Positions 36,228 to 45,280 of a stretch of 64,000 nucleotides of DNA are shown piece by piece. The notes under the pieces were generated by a model. That model did not search any database. It saw only the letters and a program-made list of their open reading frames with translations, and was not told the origin of the DNA. Positions within the stretch are counted from its first letter, which is position 1; each line of letters begins with the position of its first letter. The stretch lies in assembly GCA_050943535.1 (NCBI GenBank), contig JBMNPJ010000006.1, forward strand, positions 1 through 64,000. The letters are read 5' to 3'. Made by a program: the position numbers and the translations under genes. This stretch comes from Massiliimalia sp050943535. GTDB lineage: Bacteria > Bacillota > Clostridia > Oscillospirales > Ruminococcaceae.

Positions 36228-37070
36228 TTGCAAACGGTATTTGATAAATCCAAACTGTTAATTGTTTTACAAGATTTCCATGCATTAACAGGTCTTAGAG
36301 CTGTAGTTTTTAATTCATTAGGCAATGATATTTTATCCTACCCTAATGATCTCCCTGAATTTTGCAGTCTGATCAGAAATTCTTCTAAAGGGAAACAAAA
36401 CTGTCTGCTGTGTGATAAAAAAGCCTGTGACAACGCTAAAGCCACCGGGAAAGCTATTATATATCCATGTCACGCAGGTTTGTTGGAAATGATCACACCA
36501 ATTCAAGTGCAGGGTGCAACGGTCGGATATCTATTGCTGAGTCATATTGTAAAAGGGGAAGACGAACAAGAAGAATGGAGGCAAGTTAGCCTTTGCTGTG
36601 ACTCATATAACATAGAAATGGAAAAGCTAAAGCAAGCGTTTAATAAACTGCCTCGCACCAATGATAGAATATTACAGGCTTCTGCTGATTTACTTTCTCT
36701 GTGTGCAGCTTCGTTATATCAGCAGCGTCTTGCAAGACTTGCACCAGAAAGTATCCAATCAAAACTTGCGAATTTTATTACAGAACACTTATCAGAAGAT
36801 TTGTCTTGTAACAGGCTGTGCCGTCAACTTTCCATTAGTAGGACAACATTATATACTATTTCCTATGAAATATATGGCTGTGGGATTTCTGAACATATCT
36901 CTCGTCTGAGAATTGAAAAAGCTAAAAAACTTTTATTAGAAACGGATCTTCCCATCAAGGAAATATGTAAACTGGTAGGTTTTAATGATTATAATTATTT
37001 TTATCGTGTTTTCCGGCGTAATACGGGTACTACAACCAATCAATATCGAAAACTTTTTTCTAATCATTAA
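36228..37070 (+). CDS. PocR-domain AraC-family regulator
   Basis: A 280-residue transcription factor starting at TTG behind TGAGGTGG. The N-terminal 150 residues form a PocR-type ligand-binding domain with its conserved cysteines (FCSLIRNSSKGKQNCLLCDKKAC, IYPCHAGLLEMITPI). The C-terminal 100 residues are an AraC DNA-binding domain (LSISRTTLYTISYE, PIKEICKLVGFNDYNYFYRVF). PocR itself senses propanediol; relatives sense small hydroxy compounds or hydrocarbons. The divergent FGGY kinase makes a sugar or polyol ligand likely. Confidence 0.9.
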   Translation: MQTVFDKSKLLIVLQDFHALTGLRAVVFNSLGNDILSYPNDLPEFCSLIRNSSKGKQNCLLCDKKACDNAKATGKAIIYPCHAGLLEMITPIQVQGATVGYLLLSHIVKGEDEQEEWRQVSLCCDSYNIEMEKLKQAFNKLPRTNDRILQASADLLSLCAASLYQQRLARLAPESIQSKLANFITEHLSEDLSCNRLCRQLSISRTTLYTISYEIYGCGISEHISRLRIEKAKKLLLETDLPIKEICKLVGFNDYNYFYRVFRRNTGTTTNQYRKLFSNH

Positions 37071-37445
37071 CCTGTCGTTGATATAAATTCATTATAGTAA
37101 ATAGTAAGTACAAGTAAAAGTATTTACGGTTTATTTTTCTGGATTTTTGTTCAGTTTTTATAACTTTGTGTAAAGTGTCTATAATGGTAGTATCGTTTTT
37201 GGAAATGGGTTAATTTACTGTAGGTGTTTTCTATTTGGTTATGTCAGAATTGTTTTTTAAGTGACTGTGTTGTGTATCCCAGTCATTGATTGTGGTGACA
37301 ATAATTTTAGAATGAAATGTGTGAATTTATGACCTCTTTTAACTCTGATAAACCTATTAATTTACTAGTGATTTTTATTTACAATTCCTTGAGCTCTCTA
37401 AAAAATATAAAACAATAAATTTATCCATGAATTCACTAAAATTAC

Positions 37446-37474
37446 TTGAAAATTATTTAAAAATATAGTAAAAT
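37446..37474 (+). promoter_or_regulatory. Promoter of the TetR redox operon
   Basis: TTGAAA (37446-37451) and TAAAAT (37469-37474) are separated by 17 bases. The start point would fall on the palindrome just downstream, so a bound repressor would block initiation. Confidence 0.65.
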
Positions 37475-37477
37475 AAC

Positions 37478-37503
37478 TTATAAATAACATGTGTTATTTA
37501 TAA
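37478..37503. promoter_or_regulatory. Perfect 26-base palindrome, likely TetR operator
   Basis: Two perfect 12-base arms (37478-37489 and 37492-37503, TTATAAATAACA and its reverse complement) flank a TG centre. It lies directly downstream of the -10 box and 19 bases ahead of the TetR start codon. The position and symmetry fit self-repression by the TetR protein and control of the three oxidoreductase genes behind it. Confidence 0.82.
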
Positions 37504-37522
37504 AAGCAAAAAGGAGTTTTTT

Positions 37523-38113
37523 ATGCCACCGCAAAAACGTATCTTTCGTGAGGATATTTTAAAGGCCGCAGTCAATTTGGTTCAGAAACAAGGTGCGTCG
37601 GCTCTTTCTGTTCGGAATATTGCCAAAGAATTGAACTGCTCTACGCAGCCCGTTTACTCTGAATTTGAAAATATGGAAACCCTGCGTGATGAATTGATGA
37701 CTTATGTTCGTGATCATTATCTTCGTGAGGATGCTGACAGCTATAAACAGGTTGCACTTTCTTTTCTGCATTTTGCTCAACGGGAAAAGAATTTGTTTCA
37801 GCTGATTTATCTGCGTCAGCGGGCTGTGGGAGAGACTTTTTTTGAAGATCCCAACGAGATGCAAACCATCCATAAGCTGGAAACAAACCTGGAGCTTTCT
37901 AGGCAGCAGGCTACAGAAATGCATCGAAGAATGCAGTATTATTGTTATTCTATGGCGGTAATGATGGCTACTGGATATTTGAATTTCAGCGAAGAAGAAA
38001 TTAGTAAGGAGCTGACAGAGTATTATCGCATCATTTTAAGTTATTATAAGCAGGTAAAAAGTGAACAAGAATTGCAGCATTGGCTGGAATGTTCGCGGAA
38101 TCTGCTGGTATAA
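37523..38113 (+). CDS. TetR-family regulator of a flavoprotein operon
   Basis: A 196-residue repressor with an N-terminal helix-turn-helix (ALSVRNIAKELNCSTQPVYSEFENMETLRDEL) and a helical ligand-binding part. It is first in an operon with three redox enzymes, 17 bases ahead of the next gene, and has a perfect palindrome in front of its own start. The ligand is presumably the substrate of those enzymes. Confidence 0.9.
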   Translation: MPPQKRIFREDILKAAVNLVQKQGASALSVRNIAKELNCSTQPVYSEFENMETLRDELMTYVRDHYLREDADSYKQVALSFLHFAQREKNLFQLIYLRQRAVGETFFEDPNEMQTIHKLETNLELSRQQATEMHRRMQYYCYSMAVMMATGYLNFSEEEISKELTEYYRIILSYYKQVKSEQELQHWLECSRNLLV

Positions 38114-38130
38114 ATTAAAGGAGGAACACT

Positions 38131-39687
38131 ATGGCAACAAAAGCAAAAAAAGCCTATGACGTAGTAGTCATAGGGGCAGGTAACGGCGGTTTGGTTGCAG
38201 CTATCCGGATTTTGCAGGCTGGATATTCCTGTCTGCTGTTGGAAAAGCACAATCTGCCTGGTGGTTTTGCTACCAGTTTTAAGCGGGGACGTTTTGAATT
38301 TGAAGCAAGTTTGCATGAACTCAATGATTTTGGTTCTCCAGAAGAACCCGGCGATGTGCGCAAATTGTTCCGTGATTTGGGGATTGAGGACAAAATTGAT
38401 TGGGTGAGGATTCCCGAAGCGTATCATCTGATTACCACCGATAAGAAATATGACTGTGTAATGCCTTTTGGACAACAGGCATTTATTGATAAGATGGTGG
38501 AATATTGTCCAGAATCCCGCAAATCTATCACGGAATTTTTTGAATTGTGCAATGAGGTGCGGGATGCCCAAACTTACTCCAATTCAGTAAACGGCAACAC
38601 AGATTCCGCTTATATGAAAAAGACATTTCCTAATTTTGTCAAGGCTGGCAGCTATTCAGTCAATGAAGTGCTGGATGCCTTGAAAATGCCGCAGAAAGCA
38701 AAGGATATCCTCAATGCGTATTGGTGCTATCTGGGTGTGGACTGTGATCGTATGAGCTTTTTGCATTATGGTTCCATGGTAATCCGTTATATTACACGGG
38801 ATGCCTGGATGCCTAAAATGCGTTCTCATGAAATCAGCCTGGCACTGGATACCCGCATTCGGGAATTGGGCGGCGACATCTGGTATCAATCTGAAGCAGA
38901 AAAGATTCTGGCAGATGACAGTGGTAACATCCGTGGTGTGCAGCTTACTGACGGCAAGGTGATCGAAACTCGTCACATCATTGCCAACTGTTCTCCTCAT
39001 TTGGTGTTTGGAAAAATGTTGGAAAAGAAAGCTGTCACCGAACAGATGGTTCGTGCTACCAACAGCCGGAAGTTTGCTGGTCGCGGCTTTACATTGTTCC
39101 TGGGACTGAACCGTTCTGCCGAAGAACTGGGTATTACCAGCCACAACTACTTTATTTACGACACTGCTGATACGGTAAAACAGTACGATTTGATGAAAAA
39201 GGTCAGCACCAACCATGTACAGGCGACAGTATGCCTGAATAATGCTTATCCGGAATGTTCTCCAGAAGGTACTTGCATGATGTATTTTACCACCATGTTT
39301 ATGTCTGATGACTGGGGAAATGTTACTGAAGAAGAGTATTTCAAGATGAAAGACCAGGTAGCCGAGGACATGATTCGTGTATTTGAGCGGGAAACCGGCT
39401 GCAAAATCCGGGATGCTATTGAAGAAATTTGTGTGGCATCTCCTACCACCTATGCCCGCTATTGCGGTCATCCGGAAGGTGTAATTTACGGTTATGAAAC
39501 TGCCGATTGGGACAGTCTGATGCCGCGTATGATGATGATGAAAGAAGATGCTCTGATGAATCCGGGACTGCGCTTTGCAGGAGGATATGCTATGCGTTCC
39601 AGCGGATATTCCAGTGCCTATATTTCAGGCGACCTTTCTGGACGACAGACTGTAGGTGATTTGAAAAGGGAGGCGAAGGCAGAATGA
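38131..39687 (+). CDS. FAD-dependent oxidoreductase, phytoene-desaturase-like
   Basis: A 518-residue flavoprotein. The FAD-binding fold is at the N-terminus (VVVIGAGNGGLVAAI, LLLEKHNLPGGFATSF) and the matching C-terminal FAD motif reads PGLRFAGGYAMRSSGYSSAY. This is the CrtI/carotenoid isomerase/NAD(P)-FAD oxidoreductase fold, which in Clostridia is mostly uncharacterised and not tied to carotenoids. It overlaps the ferredoxin reductase gene by four bases (ATGA), suggesting that the two proteins are made in step. It could add or remove a double bond in a hydrophobic substrate. Confidence 0.88.
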   Translation: MATKAKKAYDVVVIGAGNGGLVAAIRILQAGYSCLLLEKHNLPGGFATSFKRGRFEFEASLHELNDFGSPEEPGDVRKLFRDLGIEDKIDWVRIPEAYHLITTDKKYDCVMPFGQQAFIDKMVEYCPESRKSITEFFELCNEVRDAQTYSNSVNGNTDSAYMKKTFPNFVKAGSYSVNEVLDALKMPQKAKDILNAYWCYLGVDCDRMSFLHYGSMVIRYITRDAWMPKMRSHEISLALDTRIRELGGDIWYQSEAEKILADDSGNIRGVQLTDGKVIETRHIIANCSPHLVFGKMLEKKAVTEQMVRATNSRKFAGRGFTLFLGLNRSAEELGITSHNYFIYDTADTVKQYDLMKKVSTNHVQATVCLNNAYPECSPEGTCMMYFTTMFMSDDWGNVTEEEYFKMKDQVAEDMIRVFERETGCKIRDAIEEICVASPTTYARYCGHPEGVIYGYETADWDSLMPRMMMMKEDALMNPGLRFAGGYAMRSSGYSSAYISGDLSGRQTVGDLKREAKAE

Positions 39688-40850
39688 ATTTTAAAAAACA
39701 GCTATTTGGATTTATGGATATGCTGCGGTTTAAAAAGATGGTTCCCACTCGTCGGCAGATGTTGGCTCAAGGGGAAAATAAACCGCTTCCACAGGAATAC
39801 CGAACCAATATTTTGGCTAAAAAACTGCATCCTGGTTATATGCAGGTAGAATTAACTGATGCGCGTTTTCTCACAAATACCATTCGAGAACTAACATTTA
39901 AACGGGTGGATACAAATGAATTTCCTTTCTTTCGTGCAGGGCAGTATGTCTCCATTCAGATGCAAATCGGAGACAGTCTGGTTAGCCGGCCATACTCTAT
40001 TGTTTCCACACCTAGACAGGCTTTGGAAAATAAACTGGTGTTGGCAGTGGAAAACGCAGGTTTTGTATCTGGATATCTCAATGAAAAAGCAAAAGTTGGA
40101 GACCGATTTGTTATGACAGAACCTTCCGGCGAGTTTCATTATGAAACTTTGCGGGACAGCCAGCATATCATCTGTATTGCAGGCGGCAGCGGTATTACAC
40201 CGTTTTTGTCCATGGCAGGCAGCCTTGCTGATGGAGATGAAAACTATTCTATGACTCTCTTCTATGGGGCTCGCACAGCAGCACAGCTGGCTTACAAAAC
40301 AGAACTGGATGCATTGGCTACCCGCTGCAATGGATTGAAAGTAGTATATGTCCTCAGTGACGAGGAACAACCTGAATGTGAAACAGGATTTGTATCCGCA
40401 CAGCTGATGAAGAAATATACCAATTTGGAAGATAGTACCTTCTTCCTATGTGGTCCTCAGGCTATGTACGATTTTGTAGCAAAGGAACTTGCTCCTTTGC
40501 ACCTTCCTAAAAAAGCTGTGCATCGAGATGCTACCTGCTGTGGCGATCTGCCTACGGAACAGCCTCTGGAATTTAAACTTACTGTTCACATACGGGATGA
40601 GGTATATGTAGTTCCTGCAAAAGAAAATGAAACATTGCTGACTGCTATGGAACGAGCTGGGCTGAATGCACCAAATAAATGCCGTGCTGGCGGCTGTGGT
40701 TTCTGTCACAGTAAGTGGATTGCAGGAAACTATCGAGTGGCAGAAGGCCGCGACGGTCGTCGGGAAGCGGACCGTAAATTTGGTTTTATTCACCCTTGTG
40801 TGACTTATCCATTGGAAGATATGGAGATCGATGTACCTGTAGCTTACTGA
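39684..40850 (+). CDS. Ferredoxin-NAD(P) reductase-type protein with C-terminal 2Fe-2S domain
   Basis: A 388-residue electron-transfer protein. After a basic leader of about 40 residues comes a flavin-binding barrel (SRPYSIVSTP for FAD), an NAD(P) domain (IAGGSGITPFLSMA, FFLCGPQAMYDFV) and a plant-type 2Fe-2S ferredoxin domain with CRAGGCGFC (Cx4Cx2C) and a fourth Cys in HPCVTYP. This order is that of oxygenase reductases and NADH-dependent phenol-type reductases, but an anaerobe is expected to use it to feed electrons from NAD(P)H to the flavoproteins encoded on either side. Confidence 0.9.
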   Translation: MNFKKQLFGFMDMLRFKKMVPTRRQMLAQGENKPLPQEYRTNILAKKLHPGYMQVELTDARFLTNTIRELTFKRVDTNEFPFFRAGQYVSIQMQIGDSLVSRPYSIVSTPRQALENKLVLAVENAGFVSGYLNEKAKVGDRFVMTEPSGEFHYETLRDSQHIICIAGGSGITPFLSMAGSLADGDENYSMTLFYGARTAAQLAYKTELDALATRCNGLKVVYVLSDEEQPECETGFVSAQLMKKYTNLEDSTFFLCGPQAMYDFVAKELAPLHLPKKAVHRDATCCGDLPTEQPLEFKLTVHIRDEVYVVPAKENETLLTAMERAGLNAPNKCRAGGCGFCHSKWIAGNYRVAEGRDGRREADRKFGFIHPCVTYPLEDMEIDVPVAY

Positions 40851-40866
40851 GAAGGAGGGGGAATTT

Positions 40867-42918
40867 ATGGATTCTCGTTATGAACCGTTATTTACTCCCT
40901 GGAAAATCGGTAATGTAGAAATTAAAAACCGTATTGTTATGTGTCCTATGGGCGGTACATCCCTGTTTGGATGGATGGAGCCCAACCACTTTGATAAAGT
41001 GGCGGCGGAATTCTTTATGAATATCGCTAAAAATAATGTGGGCTTGATTATTCCGGGAATCGCCCCTTTGCGTGATCCTATCGGCGGCCGTTGGCTGTAT
41101 CGAAATCCGGGGATGTTCAAAGAATTGAAAACCTATATGGAACAGCTGCATGCTACTGGTGCTAAGTTGTTTGTTCAGCTCACTGCTGGGTTTGGACGCA
41201 GTTTTGCCATTACTGACAGCTTGAGTATCCTGTTAAAAAACAAAGCATTGGGTACCATTGCCAAGCCTATTGTAGATGCATCTTTTCTGTGTGCTTCTCC
41301 TAGTCCGCTGCCCTCTCGCTGGGCCGAGGATCTGATGTGTCGGGAGATTACAAAAGAAGAGATTCATCATTTGGTAAAGGCTTTTGCGGAAACTGCCCGT
41401 CTTTGTAAGGAAGCTGGAGTGGACGGTGTGGAAGTTCACGCTGTACATGAAGGGTACCTGATGGATCAGTTTACCTTGCCATATACTAATCAGCGCACTG
41501 ATGAATATGGTGGAAGTTTTGAGAATCGGTATCGTTTTGCAGTGGAGACAGTACAAGCGATTAAGCAGGCCTGTGGTAAAGATTATCCGGTATCTCTGCG
41601 ATATTCCGTTCTCAGCAAGACCAAAGGCTTGTGTAAAGGTGCAGTGCCCGGCGAGGAATACGTGGAAGTGGGGCGCGATATGGAAGAGAGTCAGCGAGCT
41701 GCCCGGTATTTGCAGGAAGCTGGTTATGATATGCTCAACGCCGATAACGGTACCTATGACGCTTGGTATTGGGCACATCCTCCTCAGTATATGCCCCAAA
41801 ACTGCAATCTGGAAGATGTAGCACATATCCGTAAATTTGTGGATATTCCAGTGGTATGTGCTGGACGTATGACACCGGAAATAGCTGCAAAAGCCATTGC
41901 TGCTGGAGAGATTGACGGCATGGGTGTGGCACGCCAGTTTTTGGTGGACGGCGAATGGGTTACCAAGCTGAAAGAGGGCAGAGAAGAGGACATTCAGCCT
42001 TGTATCTGCTGCCATAACGGCTGTTTCCCATTGGCTCACTATAAAGGTTCTGCCAATGATGAAGACTTTGATGATGTGCGGCATATGGCGCGCTGTGCTT
42101 TAAATCCAATGACCATGCAGGGACATAAATACGATATTCTGCCTGCGAAGCAGCCAAAAACAGTGGCGGTCATCGGAGGCGGTATCGGTGGTATGGAAGC
42201 AGCTCGAATTGCTGCTTTGCGCGGACATAAAGTAACCATTTATGAAAAGAGCGACCGTTTAGGCGGCGTATTTATTGCCGCAGCGGCGCCGGATTTCAAG
42301 GAAAAGGATAAAGAGCTTATCCAATGGTATCGCCGTCAGGTGAAAAAGTTGGGAATTCCGGTACAGTTTAACACGACAATTACCGACCTTTCTTCCCTGA
42401 CTGCTGACGAGGTGATCGTGGCTACTGGTGCATCTGCTCGGAAGCTTCCGATTCCTGGTGCAAAACGTGCTATGGATGCAGTGGAATATCTGGAAGGCAA
42501 ACCAGTTGGACAGCAGGTTGTGATTATCGGCGGCGGTTTAAGCGGATGTGAGATTGCTTATGACCTGTTCCATAAGGGAAAAACTCCGGTGATCGTTGAA
42601 GTAAAAAATGATTTGATGGCAGTTCGTGGATTGTGCTTGGCCAATTCCTCTTATTTGAGAGACTTCTTTGAAGCTAACAAAGTAGAGGTTCATCTGGAAA
42701 GCAGTGTAGAGCAGATTGGTTCCAGCACTGTAACAATTCGGGATAAAAATGGAAGAAGCATTCAAATTCCGGCAGATGATGTCATTATGGCAGTAGGTTA
42801 TACACCTGCCCCGGCCTTTGCAAAGAGCCGTCATGTTCATGTTATTGGGGATGCCTGCAAAGTAGGAAACCTGCGTACAGTGGTATGGCAAGCCTGGAAA
42901 GTTGCAGAAAAATTGTAA
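40867..42918 (+). CDS. FadH/BaiCD-type flavin- and Fe-S-dependent enone reductase
   Basis: A 683-residue three-domain enzyme of the old-yellow-enzyme/2,4-dienoyl-CoA reductase family. The N-terminal FMN barrel (PLFTPWKIGNVEIKNRIVM) carries the substrate loop GVEVHAVHEGYLMDQF. A 4Fe-4S site follows (CICCHNGCF and a later ARCALNP), then FAD (AVIGGGIGGMEAARI) and NAD(P) (VVIIGGGLSGCEIAY) domains. Relatives reduce enone or dienoyl double bonds; BaiCD and BaiH in bile-acid 7-dehydroxylation are members, but this protein is not especially close to BaiCD from memory. It closes the TetR operon. Confidence 0.9.
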   Translation: MDSRYEPLFTPWKIGNVEIKNRIVMCPMGGTSLFGWMEPNHFDKVAAEFFMNIAKNNVGLIIPGIAPLRDPIGGRWLYRNPGMFKELKTYMEQLHATGAKLFVQLTAGFGRSFAITDSLSILLKNKALGTIAKPIVDASFLCASPSPLPSRWAEDLMCREITKEEIHHLVKAFAETARLCKEAGVDGVEVHAVHEGYLMDQFTLPYTNQRTDEYGGSFENRYRFAVETVQAIKQACGKDYPVSLRYSVLSKTKGLCKGAVPGEEYVEVGRDMEESQRAARYLQEAGYDMLNADNGTYDAWYWAHPPQYMPQNCNLEDVAHIRKFVDIPVVCAGRMTPEIAAKAIAAGEIDGMGVARQFLVDGEWVTKLKEGREEDIQPCICCHNGCFPLAHYKGSANDEDFDDVRHMARCALNPMTMQGHKYDILPAKQPKTVAVIGGGIGGMEAARIAALRGHKVTIYEKSDRLGGVFIAAAAPDFKEKDKELIQWYRRQVKKLGIPVQFNTTITDLSSLTADEVIVATGASARKLPIPGAKRAMDAVEYLEGKPVGQQVVIIGGGLSGCEIAYDLFHKGKTPVIVEVKNDLMAVRGLCLANSSYLRDFFEANKVEVHLESSVEQIGSSTVTIRDKNGRSIQIPADDVIMAVGYTPAPAFAKSRHVHVIGDACKVGNLRTVVWQAWKVAEKL

Positions 42919-43028
42919 AAATGAAGTTTTAAGTGAATTTTTGCTTTTATCTGGGTGCGATGCTCGCGTGGAAAATAAGATTTCCAAATACTTTTCCATA
43001 CAGATCCAATAAAATTTGATTGATTTAA

Positions 43029-43077
43029 AAAAAGCAGAGTTTTTGCCTGATGGTTCAGGCTATAAACTCTGCTTTTT
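43029..43077 (+). repeat. Two-stem hairpin repeat, copy 2
   Basis: A 14-bp outer stem (43029-43042 with 43064-43077) encloses an inner 6-bp stem (43045-43050 with 43055-43060, GCCTGA/TCAGGC). It lies about 110 bases behind the enone reductase gene and may end that operon. It aligns base for base with the element at 248-298, with paired changes in both stems. Confidence 0.78.
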
Positions 43078-43172
43078 GTTATTATGAAAACTCTCTGTAT
43101 CGTAAAAAGGTCTCTTCTAGAAAGCTGCAAGCTTTTGGGGAGTTATGAGCAGGAAAATTTTTTAACGTAAAT

Positions 43173-43207
43173 AAAAAAGACTGAACACATTGTGTTCAGT
43201 CTTTTTT
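43173..43207. terminator. Terminator of tRNA-Leu
   Basis: A near-perfect stem with AAAAAAGACTGAACA on the left and its reverse complement on the right lies directly behind the 3' end of the tRNA on the minus strand. The A- and T-rich ends allow action in both directions. Confidence 0.8.
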
Positions 43208-43293
43208 GGTGCCGCTGACCGGACTTGAACCGGTACGGTATTGCTACCGAGGGATTTTAAGTCCCTTGCGTCTGCCTGTTCCGCCACAGCGGC
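43207..43293 (-). tRNA. tRNA-Leu (anticodon TAA)
   Basis: A class II tRNA of 87 bases including an encoded CCA. The acceptor stem GCCGCTG pairs with CAGCGGC; the anticodon stem AGGGA/TCCCT holds the loop CTTAAAA with anticodon TAA, which reads UUA/UUG leucine codons. A long variable arm (CGGTAGCAATACCG) and the T arm (CCGGTTCAAGTCCGG) are clear. A consensus promoter lies just upstream and a strong terminator just downstream. No integrase gene or repeat of the tRNA 3' end is evident nearby. Confidence 0.95.
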
Positions 43294-43313
43294 TTGCAAC
43301 TTAGTGCTTAAAT

Positions 43314-43342
43314 ATAATACTATATTTTAGGATATTTGTCAA
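43314..43342 (-). promoter_or_regulatory. Promoter of tRNA-Leu
   Basis: On the minus strand a perfect TTGACA (43342-43337) is separated by 17 bases from TATTAT (43319-43314), about 20 bases ahead of the tRNA 5' end. This is a strong sigma-A-type promoter. Confidence 0.85.
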
Positions 43343-43381
43343 GACTTTATTAAAAGAAATTTATTTTTAAGTTACTAAAAT

Positions 43382-43417
43382 AAAGATGCCGTTCGAATTT
43401 TCTCAAACGGCATCTTT
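43382..43417. terminator. Terminator after the Na/Pi symporter gene
   Basis: A 12-bp stem (43382-43393 with 43406-43417) with AAAGATGCCGTT and its complement lies about 45 bases behind the minus-strand Na/Pi gene. Confidence 0.7.
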
Positions 43418-43462
43418 GATCGTTTTCACGGTTTATATGACAACATTAAATGACTTTAGAAC

Positions 43463-45280
43463 TTATTTGCTCTTCTTTTCTTTTTTTGCTGTGTGAATCA
43501 AATCCAGGTATTTGGATTTATAGTGATTCATGTAGGCTACGTAGTCTTCATAATGTCCATCATGAACTTTGCGGATATATTCATGACGATTCAATGTATC
43601 GTCTTCATGTGCGTATCCAATCATAGAAACTGCGATATTGGAGCAGTGGTCAGAAATACGTTCCAAGAAGGTAAGAACTTCCAAGAAAGCAAAACCACCG
43701 TCGATGGTGCATTTTCCTTTTTTCAGACGTTCTACGTGTTTGGATTTCAGTACATCTACCATCATATCCACAACTTCTTCCAGCGGTTCAATCCGGCTGG
43801 CTACTTGCAGATTGTGGTTGCGCACACATTCAATTGCCATACCAATAATTTCGTCTACAGCTTCGTACAGAACTTTTAATTCTTCCATAGCTTTCGGAGA
43901 AAGGGAAGCATTTCGGTCCACTAACAGTTCAGCACTTTCTACCAGGTTAATTGCATAGTCGCCTACACGTTCAAATTCAGTGTCCAGCTTCAGGTACAAA
44001 GTAACTTTGCGTCCTTCTTCCTGAGTCAGTTCTGCGTTTGTCAATTCCAGCAGATAGTTGTTCAGACGGTCTTCCATCTTGTCGATGGCATCTTCAATTT
44101 CACGAATACTGTTGGCACGCTTTTCGCTGTATTTTTCAAACAGCTCATAAGAACTGGAGAAGTTTTTATGAGAATAATCTCCCATTCTTGCAACAACATT
44201 TTCAGCTTGTCCCAATGCGATAGAAGGAGATTTAATGAAACGAGGATCCAAAATATCCTGTTCCAGTTCTTCCATTCCTGCATCAGAAGCTTTGCCGCGT
44301 ACAGTAATGGTAGCCAGTTTTTCCAGGAAAGCAGTAAATGGAATAAAGATAATGGTTACTACAATGTTAAACAGAGTATGGAAGTTGGCAATACCGCCCA
44401 TGCTGATCGGGCTTTCCCAGAAAGAGAAATGGAAGATAGCATTGAGCCCATAAACGCCGATTACAAAAATGATGGTACCCATAATGTTGAAGTACAGGTG
44501 AACCATAGCGGCACGTTTTGCGTTTTTGTTGGCACCAATACTGGAGAGCAGTGAAGTAACACAGGTACCGATGTTTTGTCCCATGATAATTGGGAATGCA
44601 GCAGCACAAGTTACCTGACCGGTAGCAGCCAGAGCCTGCAGGATACCAACAGATGCAGAAGAGCTTTGGATAATTGCAGTAACAATTGTACCAGCTAAAA
44701 TGCCCAAAGCTGGATTTTCACCAAGGGTAACGAACAGTTGTCCGAAAATAGGCAGTTCACTGAGCGGTTCTACAGAATCGGTCATCAAGAACATTCCTTG
44801 GAACAGGATACCAAATCCCAGCATAATTTCCCCAATGGTTTTCCATTTTTTCTTTTGGCTTGCCATCAGCAGAAGAATACCAACTACAGAGATAATAGGA
44901 GCCAATGTGGTAGGTTTAATAAAATTCAGTGCTAGGCTTGCACTTCCGCTGGAATCCAGTTCTGCTAAACGAAGAATCTGACCAGTAACTGTGGTCCCGA
45001 TGTTGGCACCCATGATGACACCAATTGCAGAACGCAGTTTTAAAATTCCGGCGTTTACCAGACCAACTACAATTACTGTTGTTGCGGAAGAACTTTGGAT
45101 TGCGGCAGTGATTACTGCACCAACCAATACACCTTTGAACACATTGCTCGTCATTTTTTCCAGGGTACGTTCCAGCTTTCCGCCGGATACCTGTTCCAGT
45201 CTGGAACCCAAGATGTTCATCCCGTACAAGAACATCGCCAGACCGCCAGCCATCGAGATAAAATTAAACAATAAGTCCAT
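43463..45280 (-). CDS. Na+/phosphate symporter with C-terminal PhoU domain
   Basis: A 605-residue membrane protein. I choose ATG 45280 (MDLLFNFISMAGGL), which has GGAGGG just ahead, rather than a longer reading. The N-terminal 320 residues carry two inverted PF02690 repeats with the signature QSSSATTVIVVGLVNAG and QSSSASVGILQALAATG, which bind sodium and phosphate. The C-terminal 220 residues form a helical PhoU-like domain that probably regulates transport. This YjbB/NptA-like build is common in gut Clostridia. It stands alone, followed by a terminator. Confidence 0.92.
   Translation of the reverse strand: MDLLFNFISMAGGLAMFLYGMNILGSRLEQVSGGKLERTLEKMTSNVFKGVLVGAVITAAIQSSSATTVIVVGLVNAGILKLRSAIGVIMGANIGTTVTGQILRLAELDSSGSASLALNFIKPTTLAPIISVVGILLLMASQKKKWKTIGEIMLGFGILFQGMFLMTDSVEPLSELPIFGQLFVTLGENPALGILAGTIVTAIIQSSSASVGILQALAATGQVTCAAAFPIIMGQNIGTCVTSLLSSIGANKNAKRAAMVHLYFNIMGTIIFVIGVYGLNAIFHFSFWESPISMGGIANFHTLFNIVVTIIFIPFTAFLEKLATITVRGKASDAGMEELEQDILDPRFIKSPSIALGQAENVVARMGDYSHKNFSSSYELFEKYSEKRANSIREIEDAIDKMEDRLNNYLLELTNAELTQEEGRKVTLYLKLDTEFERVGDYAINLVESAELLVDRNASLSPKAMEELKVLYEAVDEIIGMAIECVRNHNLQVASRIEPLEEVVDMMVDVLKSKHVERLKKGKCTIDGGFAFLEVLTFLERISDHCSNIAVSMIGYAHEDDTLNRHEYIRKVHDGHYEDYVAYMNHYKSKYLDLIHTAKKEKKSK

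Larger units (their letters stand above)
37071..37522. other. Intergenic region upstream of the TetR redox operon
   Basis: This AT-rich 450-base stretch has no gene. Its right end holds a promoter and a perfect palindromic operator (listed separately). In the rest I see nothing distinct. Confidence 0.5.
42919..43462. other. Intergenic region with hairpin repeat, terminators and tRNA
   Basis: Contains the second copy of the two-stem hairpin (43029-43077), a bidirectional terminator (43173-43207), tRNA-Leu (43207-43293) with its promoter, and the terminator of the Na/Pi gene (43382-43417). No further gene is seen. Confidence 0.7.

Noticed and set aside
40867..42918. Direct assignment as BaiCD or BaiH
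   Set aside because: Domain order matches, but the active-site region and N-terminus differ from the recalled BaiCD sequence, and no other bai genes are present.
43207..43293. tRNA-Leu as an integration site for a mobile element
   Set aside because: No integrase, no repeat of the tRNA 3' end and no phage-like genes are visible on either side.
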